The translations under genes were made by a program, and so were the position numbers. This document shows, piece after piece, positions 27,536 to 36,072 of a stretch of DNA of 64,000 nucleotides (the stretch's first letter is position 1; each line of letters begins with the position of its first letter). The stretch is taken from assembly GCA_017615635.1 (NCBI GenBank), contig JAFZZR010000099.1, positions 62,001 to 126,000 on the forward strand. The letters are read 5' to 3'. The stretch is from Lentisphaeria bacterium (GTDB lineage Bacteria; Verrucomicrobiota; Lentisphaeria; Victivallales; UBA1829). The notes beneath the pieces are model-generated. The model did not search any database. It was not told where the DNA came from and was given only the letters and a program-made list of their open reading frames with translations.

Positions 27536-28392
27536 ATGCTCACCAGACGTATCTTGTCGGACTCGTCCGCCCCGCAGCGGAAATCCGGCGGCATGGCGGC
27601 CACGGGCGGGACACCGGGTTTCGATACAAGAGCGGCGCCGGCCAGCGATTCGAAGACGAAACGTTTTGCGTACGTCAGGGCGCTTTCCGGGGAGAGGCCC
27701 CGGGCCAGTCCGGCGGCCAGAGACGAACTGAAGGTGCATCCGGTCCCGTGCGCGGCGTGCGGCAGAGTCCGGATCCGCGGAGAAAGCAGGATCATGCCCC
27801 TGCCCCCGAAGAAAACGGCGTCCCGGGCTTCGGGATCGTCTTCCGCATGTCCGCCCTTGAGGACCACGCCGCAATGGAAACGGCTTGCGAGTTCCTTTGC
27901 GCCTTCAAGCAGCTCGTCGAAGCTGTTCAGTTTCCGATCCAGCAGCAGCTCCGCCTCCGGGATATTGGGCGTGATCCAGTCCGCCGCGGGAAGAAGCTCC
28001 CCGCAGACCGCCTGAACGGCATCCTGCCGAAGAAGCGGAACACCGCTGGTGGATACCATGACAGGATCCACGACCACCGGGCAGGTGAACCGTTTCAGTT
28101 CGGCCACGACGGTCCGGATCAGTTCGGCGGAAAAGAGCATGCCGGTTTTGACGGCGCCTACATGGAAAACGGAGGCCACCGCTTCGATCTGAGCTTGAAG
28201 AGATTCGGGGGGGAGCGGATCGATCCGGAGCACCCGTGCCGGATTCTGCGCCGTTATGGCGGCAATGACCGAACAGCCGAACACGCCTGCGGCGCGAAAC
28301 GCCCGCAAGTCAGCCTGGATTCCCGCGCCGCCGCCGGAATCGCTCCCGGCTATGGTCAAAGCAACGGGAAATGAATTCTTTTCCCCGCTCAT
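27532..28392 (-). CDS. thiD: Hydroxymethylpyrimidine/phosphomethylpyrimidine kinase
   Basis: Phosphorylates HMP and HMP-phosphate in thiamine synthesis or salvage. The 286-residue ribokinase-fold protein begins ALTIAGSDSGGGAGIQADLR, the diagnostic ThiD start. It continues with GVFGCSVIAAITAQN, VVDPVMVSTSG, WITPNIPEAE and the catalytic-loop motif HGTGCTFSSSLAAGLA. The final 40 residues are slightly longer than usual. It overlaps the DUF4340 gene by 4 bp upstream and the amidase by 4 bp downstream. No other thiamine gene is nearby and no TPP riboswitch is apparent in the operon, so its presence with envelope genes is odd. Confidence 0.95.
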   Translation of the reverse strand: MSGEKNSFPVALTIAGSDSGGGAGIQADLRAFRAAGVFGCSVIAAITAQNPARVLRIDPLPPESLQAQIEAVASVFHVGAVKTGMLFSAELIRTVVAELKRFTCPVVVDPVMVSTSGVPLLRQDAVQAVCGELLPAADWITPNIPEAELLLDRKLNSFDELLEGAKELASRFHCGVVLKGGHAEDDPEARDAVFFGGRGMILLSPRIRTLPHAAHGTGCTFSSSLAAGLARGLSPESALTYAKRFVFESLAGAALVSKPGVPPVAAMPPDFRCGADESDKIRLVSI

Positions 28393-29549
28393 TTCTCCTT
28401 CTCCTTTCCGCCCGCAGCGGCGGGAAGCGGCTGTTCCGGAACTTCCGCCAGCTGTGCGGGCAGCGCGGGATCCACCACGAAGACGCGCCCGTCAAAAGCC
28501 TTCCCCGTCTCCGCCACGCGGAACGCCTGCGCCTGACGGCGCCGCTCGTAATCCGCGTCGGATTCGCCCGTTGCCCGCGGGAACTGCTCCGGATAGAATT
28601 TTTCGGAAAGTCTGGCAGCGCACGTTCCATCGCTCCGCGAAGCGAAATCGAGGGTACTGACCACGCCGTTTCCGCATACCAGCGTCAGGGAACGGTCGAA
28701 ATGCAGAGACGCCGCCTCTTCGGCGGGGACCAGTCCGCGGCTGAACGGAGCGGAAAGCTGTTCCAGCCGTTTAGCAAGCTCGGGAAACGCCAGAACGGAT
28801 CCGGCGGGATAGATCAGCATGAACGATCGTGATGCCGGATCCGGCACAACGATCCAGACAGGGGTCTTTTTATCATCCTGCCCGATCCGCAGGAACTGAA
28901 TCCGGCGGACTCCGGAAGAGACGGATTCGATACGGAGAGGCTCCAGCCAGGCGGACACCGCAGGGATGCAGTTTTCGAATACCCGGGAGACCAGAAAGAC
29001 ATGCGCCGTACCGTCCGGATCGTCGGTCCGGAGGTACCGCCCGTCGTACGACGCCCGTGCGGAAACGGCGTTCAGCTCGTCCTGTTTCCGCACATGAGCC
29101 CGGCCCATGAGGATCGAAAGGATCGTTCCTCCGGAGCCGGAAAGAGTCAGGCGGATCCCGGTGCCGCGTCCCGGCTTCAGGGAGGGATCGGAAGAAAGGT
29201 TCAAGCTTCGGAGCATATCTTCGCCGGAAAGGGGGATCTCACGCAGAGGCACGGTTTTGGAGAGCGAAAGCAAAAGCTCTGTGACAGCCGTCCGCGAGGC
29301 GGAAGCATCCCCCGCCTCCGGAATGATCCAGCGGCCGTCCCGGCTGACCATGGTAAGCACGTCGTTCCCGGCGGAGATCCGGATCTCCGTAACGGATTCC
29401 GGCGTAAAGGACGGCCACAGTGCCTCCGCCCGGGTGCCGGACTCCGCCTTGATCTCCGCCTCGCCGGTCCGGTAGAAGAAAGCGCAGGCCGCCGCCGCGG
29501 TGGCGATCAGCAGAATGGCGCTCCGGAAGAAAAAAGTCCTGCGATTCAT
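28389..29549 (-). CDS. DUF4340-domain protein linked to a Gld-like ABC transporter
   Basis: A 386-residue protein with one N-terminal membrane anchor (FFFRSAILLIATAAAACAFF) and a largely beta-rich exported part. It fits DUF4340 by context and by two repeated modules of the type FTPESVTEIRISAGNDVLTM ... DGRWIIPEAGDASAS, each followed by LLLSLSKTVPL-like segments. Proteins of this type are regularly encoded directly after GldG-like genes, as here, where the two overlap by 4 bp. The role is unknown; it may be a periplasmic partner of the transporter. The C-terminus is Pro- and Lys-rich. Confidence 0.72.
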   Translation of the reverse strand: MNRRTFFFRSAILLIATAAAACAFFYRTGEAEIKAESGTRAEALWPSFTPESVTEIRISAGNDVLTMVSRDGRWIIPEAGDASASRTAVTELLLSLSKTVPLREIPLSGEDMLRSLNLSSDPSLKPGRGTGIRLTLSGSGGTILSILMGRAHVRKQDELNAVSARASYDGRYLRTDDPDGTAHVFLVSRVFENCIPAVSAWLEPLRIESVSSGVRRIQFLRIGQDDKKTPVWIVVPDPASRSFMLIYPAGSVLAFPELAKRLEQLSAPFSRGLVPAEEAASLHFDRSLTLVCGNGVVSTLDFASRSDGTCAARLSEKFYPEQFPRATGESDADYERRRQAQAFRVAETGKAFDGRVFVVDPALPAQLAEVPEQPLPAAAGGKEKEK

Positions 29550-32164
29550 GATTTCCGTCTCCTCCGGATGCCTTTGCGGAAGAGTCCCCAGAGCAGACCG
29601 AGGAGAGCTGCCGCCGCAGGCATGATCACGATATTGAGCCGCCGTGCGTCCGCGCTGATGGCATCCAGTTCCGTTTTGAGCCGTCCGCGGAATTCCTTGA
29701 TCTCCCGCTTGAATTCCGCCTCGCGGCGCGCATGGGTCAAAAGCAGTTTCTCCTGCACGGGAGTCAGCTGGACGCGTCCCGGATTGGCCAGCATGGTGCG
29801 CCGGATCGTATCCACGGTCCGGGATTCCTTTTCATATTCCCGCATCAGGGAAAGAATACCGTCCCGGAACTGGAGTTCCGCCTTCTCGCGAGCCTCACGA
29901 ATGGCGCGCATGGGCCGGTTCATGGGAACGCGGCTGCGGAGTTCCGCCAGAGATTCCAGTCCGGCGGCGGCTTCCAGCATATTCTGGAACAGCGTGATAT
30001 TGTCGCTGCACCGGAGAAGAAGACGCTGCCCGAAATCGTCCTGCGTCTGAATCACACAGGCATCGTGAAAAAGCATGTCCATATCGAGGAAGAGCCAGAC
30101 TTCGCCGGTCTTCTTTTCCATGCCGGAAGCGGCTCCGGATTCCGTCTTCGACGCGGGGAACATGCCGGAAATGTGCCAGGCCAGAGGCAGCGGATCACGC
30201 TCCGTGTTTTTGAAGTCCGCAAAAACCTGTTCCTGCCGGGCGGAAACGGGAACGGTGCAGGCTTTCTTCGAGGTATGCAGAAGAAGCTCGTACGTGAGAC
30301 CGTCCCGGGGATCCGTCAGCTCCGGAACGCCCGCATAGTTCATCCAGACCGACAGGAGCCGGGCGGTGCAGTCCGGCAGACGGGCGATCCCCTCCCGGGT
30401 GATCCGAAGGGCCGAGGGCACCGTCTGCCGCACGCCGGAGGAACCGACGCGGTCCAGCTTGAAAACCAGGTCGGCGGCCATGGATTCGGGATCGTAGGTA
30501 AAACCCCACTCGGGCAGAAGTTCGGGAAGATCGGAACGCACCTTGTCCATCATGGAGTAATCCTTCCGGGCGGACGCCTCGGCGAAGGACGATCTCGGAT
30601 CCAGAAAAACGAGGGCACGGCCGCCCCGGGCCAGATACTGCCGGATGGCATTCTCTCCCCGTTTTCCGATGGAGACGGGATGCACGACGAGCAGCACGTC
30701 CACGCCCTCCGGGATCGCAGGCGTATCCAGCGGGATCTCGGCAAAATCATAATCGCCGGAGACCTCGCGGAAAATGTGCCAGGCAGGGAAGGCGGAAATA
30801 CCATGCTGCGGTTCGGGCATACGTCCCAGCAGCGGGAATTCGCTCATCAGCCCGACGACCTTCCGCTTGCGGGCGGAAACGTTGCGGATCTTCCGGATCA
30901 CGTTGTACTCCAGCAGACTTTCCTCCTGCGGGAACAGGAACGGGATCACCTCGTCCTCCGCTCCCCGGGAAACGGCCAGTCCCAGGAAAAAGCCCTCGCC
31001 CGTCTGACTGCGGACGGGCCGGACGCCGTCCAGAAGTGCGATCTCTTCGCCCCGGGCGTCGTTTTCCGGTGCAATCACGGAGAGTTCGATCTTCCCCCCG
31101 GACTCGCGGGCCAGCTCGGAAAGAAGCCAGCGGACCCGTTCCCCGTACTGGCGATAGGAATTCGGCATATCGGCGGATTCGGACGACAGATAGAACCGGA
31201 TCGATACCTTGTCGGGAAGTTCGCGGACCAGTTTCCGCGAAAGATCCGAAATCGAATACGCACGGTCCGACGTGCAGTCGATCCGCGCGTGGAACGATCC
31301 GGCCGCATACAGGATGCAGAAGAAACAGTAGAACGCTGCCAGGATCCCGCCGGCCAGACGTCCGAGAGATTTCCAGGTCTTCCCGTCCGAAAGCGCGCCC
31401 GGGGTCAGAAGACCGGGATTCCCGGCGGCGGAAAAGGAAAGAGCGCTGCCCGTACAGAACAGGAAAAGGACCGTGATGGAAAGGCAGTAGACGATCTCCG
31501 TCGTATCCAGCAGGCCCCGCTGGAATGCCTGATAATGCGGAATGATCGAAAGTGCGGCGATGCCGTCTGCAACCGGGCCGGGCAGATATTGCCGGATCAG
31601 GACCGCGATCCGGTCCCATCCGGTAAAGACAAGGATCCCGCAGAGCATCAGGGCAAGCAGGAAGCTGGCCGTCTGGCTCTTCGTGAGCGCGGAACAGAAA
31701 GAGGTGACAGAAAGAAAGGCGGAACCGATCATCAGGGCGCCGAAATAGCCGCAGAGCACGGCTCCGGTATCCGGACTGCCCAGGCGGTAGACCGTAACAG
31801 GCGTGGCCAGCGTGAAAAGAAGAGCTGCCGCCAGCAGGAACATCCCCGCCAGATATTTTCCTGTGACGAGCTCGGAAATCGTCACCGGATAGGAAAGAGT
31901 CAGATCGAATGTTCCGGTCCGCCGCTCTTCCGACCAGAAGGGCATGCCCAGCGCCGGGACCAGAAAGAGGAACAGCCAGGGCATCCAGTTGAAGAATCCG
32001 CCGAGATCCGCCTGTCCCGAAGCCAGAAGGTCGCTGGCAACAAAGGTGCAGATCCCGCTCATGACCAGAAAGAGGACCAGGAAAACCCATGCGGCGGGGG
32101 AAGCCAGCGAGGCCGAGATCTCCCTCCGCGCCACGGCGGAAATGCGGAGGAACGAATGTTTCAT
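29546..32164 (-). CDS. GldF-GldG fusion: ABC-2 permease plus Gldg-type periplasmic domain
   Basis: An 872-residue fusion. Residues 1-265 form an ABC-2 permease with six or so helices, including the family block LGMPFWSEERRTGTFDLTLS and VTGKYLAGMFLLAAALLF. A further helix then leads to the Gldg-type ABC-associated domain (CTSDRAYSISDLSRKLVREL, VSIRFYLSS, and LARGGRALVFLDPRSSFAEA), and a last helix near the C-terminus (IVIMPAAAALLGLLWGLF). Gld-like transporters are best known from gliding Bacteroidota but occur in many non-gliding bacteria with unknown cargo. The gene overlaps both neighbours by 4 bp, so ATPase, fusion and DUF4340 protein are likely one complex. Confidence 0.85.
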   Translation of the reverse strand: MKHSFLRISAVARREISASLASPAAWVFLVLFLVMSGICTFVASDLLASGQADLGGFFNWMPWLFLFLVPALGMPFWSEERRTGTFDLTLSYPVTISELVTGKYLAGMFLLAAALLFTLATPVTVYRLGSPDTGAVLCGYFGALMIGSAFLSVTSFCSALTKSQTASFLLALMLCGILVFTGWDRIAVLIRQYLPGPVADGIAALSIIPHYQAFQRGLLDTTEIVYCLSITVLFLFCTGSALSFSAAGNPGLLTPGALSDGKTWKSLGRLAGGILAAFYCFFCILYAAGSFHARIDCTSDRAYSISDLSRKLVRELPDKVSIRFYLSSESADMPNSYRQYGERVRWLLSELARESGGKIELSVIAPENDARGEEIALLDGVRPVRSQTGEGFFLGLAVSRGAEDEVIPFLFPQEESLLEYNVIRKIRNVSARKRKVVGLMSEFPLLGRMPEPQHGISAFPAWHIFREVSGDYDFAEIPLDTPAIPEGVDVLLVVHPVSIGKRGENAIRQYLARGGRALVFLDPRSSFAEASARKDYSMMDKVRSDLPELLPEWGFTYDPESMAADLVFKLDRVGSSGVRQTVPSALRITREGIARLPDCTARLLSVWMNYAGVPELTDPRDGLTYELLLHTSKKACTVPVSARQEQVFADFKNTERDPLPLAWHISGMFPASKTESGAASGMEKKTGEVWLFLDMDMLFHDACVIQTQDDFGQRLLLRCSDNITLFQNMLEAAAGLESLAELRSRVPMNRPMRAIREAREKAELQFRDGILSLMREYEKESRTVDTIRRTMLANPGRVQLTPVQEKLLLTHARREAEFKREIKEFRGRLKTELDAISADARRLNIVIMPAAAALLGLLWGLFRKGIRRRRKS

Positions 32165-32892
32165 GTGCGGCCTCCTTCGCCGGTCAGCCGGGCAAAGAGC
32201 GCGGACATATCTTCACCGGCCCCGCGGAGAGCCAGGAAATCTTCGCGAGTTCCTTCAAAAACCTTTTTTCCGGCGCAAAGCAGGAGAACCCGTGTGCAGA
32301 CGGCCTCCACCTCCTCCAGTATGTGCGTGGAAAGAATGACGGCGGAGGTACTCCGCAGCGTTTCGATCAGCGCACGGATCTCACGCTTCTGATTCGGATC
32401 GAGTCCGTCCGTAGGCTCGTCCAGAATCAGAACCGGCGGCTCGTGAAGAATCGCCTGCGCCAGCGAAACACGGCGGCGGAATCCCTTGGACAGAGTCTCG
32501 ATCTCTTTCTCCATGACGGACTCAAGACCGCACCGGGCGGATGCCAGAGCAATTTTCTCCCGGCGCGCCCGCCGGCCGCCGATCCCGCGCATCCGGGCGG
32601 CGTAGTCCAGGAACGAGGAAACCGTCATGGACGGATGAAGAGGCGCGTTCTCGGGGAGGAATCCGACCTTTTCCCGGGCGGCACGGGGATCTTTGGAAAG
32701 ATCGATGGAGCAGATGCGTACGGATCCGGAATAGACGGGAAGCACGCCGCAGAGCATTTTCATGGTCGTGGTTTTTCCGGCGCCGTTGGGCCCGATGAAT
32801 CCGAGGACATCCCCCTGTCCGACGCGGAAGGAGAGGCCGTTGACCGCCGTATAGAAGCCATACCGCTTGGAAAGATCCTCGACTTCGATCAT
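32161..32892 (-). CDS. ABC transporter ATP-binding protein (GldA-like)
   Basis: A cytoplasmic ATPase driving the adjacent permeases. The 243-residue protein shows Walker A (GFIGPNGAGKTTTMKMLCGV), Q-loop area (REKVGFLPENAPLHPSMTV), a degenerate signature (LSKGFRRRVSLAQ in place of LSGGQ, as in GldA/NatA/CcmA-type exporters), Walker B (PVLILDEPTDGLDP) and the H-loop (ILSTHILEEVE). The start at 32892 (ATG) is chosen; a GTG at 32913 would add seven residues outside the domain. It overlaps the fusion gene by 4 bp and follows the other permease gene closely. Confidence 0.92.
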   Translation of the reverse strand: MIEVEDLSKRYGFYTAVNGLSFRVGQGDVLGFIGPNGAGKTTTMKMLCGVLPVYSGSVRICSIDLSKDPRAAREKVGFLPENAPLHPSMTVSSFLDYAARMRGIGGRRARREKIALASARCGLESVMEKEIETLSKGFRRRVSLAQAILHEPPVLILDEPTDGLDPNQKREIRALIETLRSTSAVILSTHILEEVEAVCTRVLLLCAGKKVFEGTREDFLALRGAGEDMSALFARLTGEGGRT

Positions 32893-32916
32893 ATTTTCCG
32901 TCAGACTCCGCACAAT

Positions 32917-33885
32917 TCAGCGGCTGTCCTTCGCCAGCTCGTTTTCCTGAAAAAGAAACACCGCCCAGAAAACCCAGACGACGATCTGAAGCAGAACGTA
33001 AAGAACAGCCCACACCACATAGGACCAGGGAATCTTCGTCATGTTCGTCAGCGCATCGGCCATCCAGAAGAACTGCCAGTTCGGCAGGATCGATCCGAGC
33101 AGCCCCGAGAGAACCGAATCCCCAAACCAGGCGTGCAGGAAATACTGGGAGACCAGGCCCGTCAGGAAAATGGCCAGGCAGATCAGCAGATTGGAAATGA
33201 AATCGAGTTTGACGGCCAGCGCCGTGCTGACAGCCCCCATGACCCACACCGCCGGGAAGAGCAGAAGCAGAGCCGGCAGCAGCAGTCCCAGAGGAATGGT
33301 ATCCGCGCCCATCGCATCCTGGCTGAAATGGCGGATGACCGAAAGCACCACCGTGATCAGGGGAAAGAGCAGAAGCAGAGCGCCCGCGGCATGGGAGGAA
33401 AAGGACTTCTGGGAAAGAAAGTTCCGGATCCCGCCGTAGAGGCAGGCCACTGCGATCGCGGCGAAGTAGGTGTAGAGAGCCGGATCGTCCAGACGGAACT
33501 GATCTTTGGCGATCAGCACGGAAATGCAGGTCGCGCAGCTGCAGATCACCACGAAGATCGTCAGCGCCGTCAGAATGCCGAGAACCTTCGCCAGAACGAA
33601 GGAAACACGGGGAACGGGCTTGGACATAAGAAGAAGCACCGTCCCGTTCTTCATTTCACGGCTGATGGTATGCCCGGCGCAGAGAACGGCAATGAAAAGC
33701 CCGAACAGCATGGTCGTGGCCATGGAACTGTCCACCACGAGCTTGATCTGTTTGCGGAACACAAACATGGAAAGGCTGGGGAACAATCCGATCAAAACCA
33801 GCGCCGAGGCAAGGATCAGAAAAAACACAGGCTCGCGAAGGCACTCCTTCAGCGTATTCTTTGCCAGACGGTAAATCGTTTCCAT
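32917..33885 (-). CDS. ABC-2 type permease
   Basis: A 322-residue inner-membrane protein with about seven hydrophobic segments, beginning METIYRLAKNTLKECLREPV. The stretch CAGHTISREMKNGTVLLLMS followed by KPVPRVSFVLAKVLGI is the typical ABC-2 permease link between the first helices. It lies directly upstream of the ATPase gene and is probably its partner, either with or alternative to the GldFG fusion. The 31-bp gap to the upstream secreted-protein gene keeps it in the same operon. Cargo unknown. Confidence 0.85.
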   Translation of the reverse strand: METIYRLAKNTLKECLREPVFFLILASALVLIGLFPSLSMFVFRKQIKLVVDSSMATTMLFGLFIAVLCAGHTISREMKNGTVLLLMSKPVPRVSFVLAKVLGILTALTIFVVICSCATCISVLIAKDQFRLDDPALYTYFAAIAVACLYGGIRNFLSQKSFSSHAAGALLLLFPLITVVLSVIRHFSQDAMGADTIPLGLLLPALLLLFPAVWVMGAVSTALAVKLDFISNLLICLAIFLTGLVSQYFLHAWFGDSVLSGLLGSILPNWQFFWMADALTNMTKIPWSYVVWAVLYVLLQIVVWVFWAVFLFQENELAKDSR

Positions 33886-33916
33886 GTATCCTTCCTTTCC
33901 GTTTCAGGGACCCGGA

Positions 33917-34636
33917 TCACTTCACGGACGCCGATTCGGCGCCCTGCTGCGCTTCCCGGGCCTTCTCCGCCTTCTCCGCCTGGATCATGCGCTGCTTGTT
34001 GTACGTCCGGTAGGCATGATAGATGGAGGGAGAGGTATTCAGAAGGTCGTCCAGGCGGATCGCATTCACCTTCCACGCACGGTCATTCACCTGAATCAGC
34101 TTGGAGCCGGAGGGCACGGCCAGAGAATAGATCGGCGGAACCACATCGCTGTTTCCGAGAATGATCACGTTCCGGGGACGGAGGTAAGCCAGGAACCGGG
34201 AAAGATCTTCCGCGCGGATCATGACGGTTTCGTCGCCGGGCATACGGACCGTAAGGAGGGTGCCTTTTTCCGGAAAGGGAAGCGCTTCGGGGACGACGAT
34301 CACGGGGCATTTCGTCTTCTTCTGGGCGGTTTCCGCCAGGAAAAGCGGGGTCGCGTAATTCGACGTGAGGATCAGATACGGAATCAGTTTGCTGGCCTTG
34401 TAGACCGGCTTCTTCTCCGCCTTCTTTTCCGCAACATCTTCCTTCTCGTTCACGGTCGATGCGGGATCCGGCGCCGGTTCGCCGACGGCGGCAGGCTGAA
34501 CCGTCGGTTCCGCTTCCACGGCCGGAGCGGGCGCAGCCGTTTCGGGCGCGGGCTGGGCGGCGGCATCATCGGCGGTCAGAGAGGAAAGAGCGAAAAGCCC
34601 CGCGGCGAAAGCGGACAGAAAGCTGAATCTGAGCAT
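33917..34636 (-). CDS. Secreted protein with Ala/Pro/Glu linker and CWB2-like domain
   Basis: A 239-residue exported protein. The start at 34636 follows GGAGATAAT and gives a signal peptide, MLRFSFLSAFAAGLFALSSL. Residues about 25-75 are a low-complexity Ala/Pro/Glu/Val linker and then a charged stretch. The core (YLILTSNYATPLFLAETAQK, CPVIVVPEALPFPEKGTLLT, LRPRNVIILGNSDVVPPI) resembles one cell-wall-binding repeat 2 unit, where hydrophobic strands alternate with VIVVP and VIILG segments. The C-terminus is Lys/Glu/Ala helical. It is the first gene of the Gld-like operon, which ends with an amidase, so an envelope role is plausible. Family match is tentative. Confidence 0.65.
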   Translation of the reverse strand: MLRFSFLSAFAAGLFALSSLTADDAAAQPAPETAAPAPAVEAEPTVQPAAVGEPAPDPASTVNEKEDVAEKKAEKKPVYKASKLIPYLILTSNYATPLFLAETAQKKTKCPVIVVPEALPFPEKGTLLTVRMPGDETVMIRAEDLSRFLAYLRPRNVIILGNSDVVPPIYSLAVPSGSKLIQVNDRAWKVNAIRLDDLLNTSPSIYHAYRTYNKQRMIQAEKAEKAREAQQGAESASVK

Positions 34637-34732
34637 ATTATCTCCTATTCTTCGGTTGTGTGCGGAAGGACGTCGTCCGCCCGGTCCGGCACGGTTTTCA
34701 TTAAAATAAATCAAAAAATCAAGGATCCCGGC

Positions 34733-34761
34733 TTGCCAAGAGGGAAGCCAGTGTATATATT
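34733..34761 (+). promoter_or_regulatory. Promoter of the formyltransferase gene
   Basis: TTGCCA (34733-34738), 17 bp, TATATT (34756-34761). An alternative -10, TATACT, lies at 34763-34768. The start codon is at 34802. Confidence 0.5.
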
Positions 34762-34801
34762 TTATACTGGAAAACGGATTTTTCAAATTGAAAGTGTCAT
34801 T

Positions 34802-35677
34802 ATGCGTCAATTTTTTTTGAATTCTTCTGAAAAAATACCATCCGCCGCTCTGTTTCTGAGCGGTTCCGGCACCAACGCGGAAAAACTTCTTCTGGATGCG
34901 GACTCACCGGACTCCCCCTGGCGCCCTGCGGTCCTCGTCACGGACCGTCCGGAGACCAGCGAGGCGCGAAAGCTGGCCGCCAGATTCCGTCTGCCGCTGA
35001 TCGAACATGACATCTCCGCCTTCTGCCGGAAGCACGGACGGAGCCGCGTTTCCCTGGCCACGGAAGAAGATCTGCGCGTGCGGGAGAAATGGACCGCGGA
35101 ACTCCGGGAAAAGCTTCAGGCATTCCCCGTGGATTTCGGGATCCTCGCCGGATTCATGACCCTCTGCAACATCACGAACGATCTGTTCTGTCTCAACGTC
35201 CACCCCGGTGACCTGACGGTGCAGGAAAACGGAAAAAGGATCTTCGCCGGACTGCACCGCGGCCCCACGGAGCGGGCGATCCTCCGGGGAGACAGCGCCA
35301 TCCGGAGCAGCGTGATCCTGGCCGGTCCGGTTGGAATGAAGGGATCCGGCATGGACGAGGGACCCGTTCTCGGGATCTCCGACCCCATGCCGCTGGATCT
35401 CCGGGGAATGACCGTCTCCTTTCTGAAGGAAACGGCGGCCCGCCGGGCGGGGAAAGCGCCCGGAGAATACGCGCAGGATGCTCTGGCGCAGCTGGCCATC
35501 CACAACGTGGAGAGGCTCAAGGAAGCGGGAGACTGGATCGTGTTCCCCCGTGTGGTGCGGGACTTCGCCTCCGGGCTCTTCAGCATGGAAGACGGCATCC
35601 TGTATTACCGGGATCAGCCGGTATCCTCCGTCCTGTATCCGAAGGACGGCGCGCCGCAGCCGCTTCCGCTGACCTGA
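34802..35677 (+). CDS. Formyltransferase family protein (PurN-like)
   Basis: A 291-residue protein of the formyltransferase fold, larger than classical PurN (about 210). AALFLSGSGTNAEKLLLDAD matches the N-terminal nucleotide-binding loop, and LNVHPGDLTVQ the Asn-x-His-Pro catalytic motif. GSGMDEGPVLGIS carries the Asp of the D-G-P element. The insertions between these blocks and the C-terminal region (about residue 215 on) are not PurN-like. It probably transfers a formyl group from 10-formyltetrahydrofolate, perhaps to an amine other than GAR. 5-formyltetrahydrofolate cyclo-ligase is encoded next on the same strand, a folate link. The exact acceptor is unknown. Confidence 0.75.
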   Translation: MRQFFLNSSEKIPSAALFLSGSGTNAEKLLLDADSPDSPWRPAVLVTDRPETSEARKLAARFRLPLIEHDISAFCRKHGRSRVSLATEEDLRVREKWTAELREKLQAFPVDFGILAGFMTLCNITNDLFCLNVHPGDLTVQENGKRIFAGLHRGPTERAILRGDSAIRSSVILAGPVGMKGSGMDEGPVLGISDPMPLDLRGMTVSFLKETAARRAGKAPGEYAQDALAQLAIHNVERLKEAGDWIVFPRVVRDFASGLFSMEDGILYYRDQPVSSVLYPKDGAPQPLPLT

Positions 35678-36072
35678 CACAGTCCGCCAAAACTTTTTTT
35701 CAAAAAAAATCAGAATATCGCTTTCATTTGCGGAAAAAGGGTATATCTTACGCATAAGGGCGGGATCCCGTTGAGGGATCCGGCATAACATATATACATT
35801 GAAACAACAAAATCGACCGAAGTGCATCCCGTCCCGGACGTGGTGTGTGCGGAAAATACGTGGTTGGCAGAAACATGATGAAACAGAAAGGATTTAGATC
35901 GACGCGAAGCGGGACCCGTCCCGGATCGTACGCCTTGAATCCATGAAGTTCCTTTTCAACGGAATGTGACCTCATTCCGCATAAATTGCCCCCGTCGTTT
36001 CCACGCATCCGTATCCGGCCCGGCTGCCGGCTTCGGCCTCTGCCGATGTCAGACCGCTGTGCCTTGAAAAAC
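35678..36072 (+). ncRNA. Structured intergenic region, candidate 6S RNA upstream of fthC
   Basis: The 395-bp gap between the formyltransferase and cyclo-ligase genes has no convincing frame but contains inverted repeats: GGATCCC/GGGATCC (35763-35781), CGGGAC/GTCCCG within 35910-35923, GGATT/AATCC enclosing that hairpin (35890-35942), and CGGAATG/CATTCCG (35960-35979). GUGC-AUCC near 35823-35830 can pair with GGAU-c-GUAC near 35922-35930. A possible promoter (TTGAGG, 16 bp, TATACA) ends at 35798, giving a transcript of about 180 nt. In many bacteria the 6S RNA gene (ssrS) is immediately upstream of this cyclo-ligase (ygfA). That synteny plus structure is the whole argument; primary sequence alone is not decisive. 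Confidence 0.3.
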
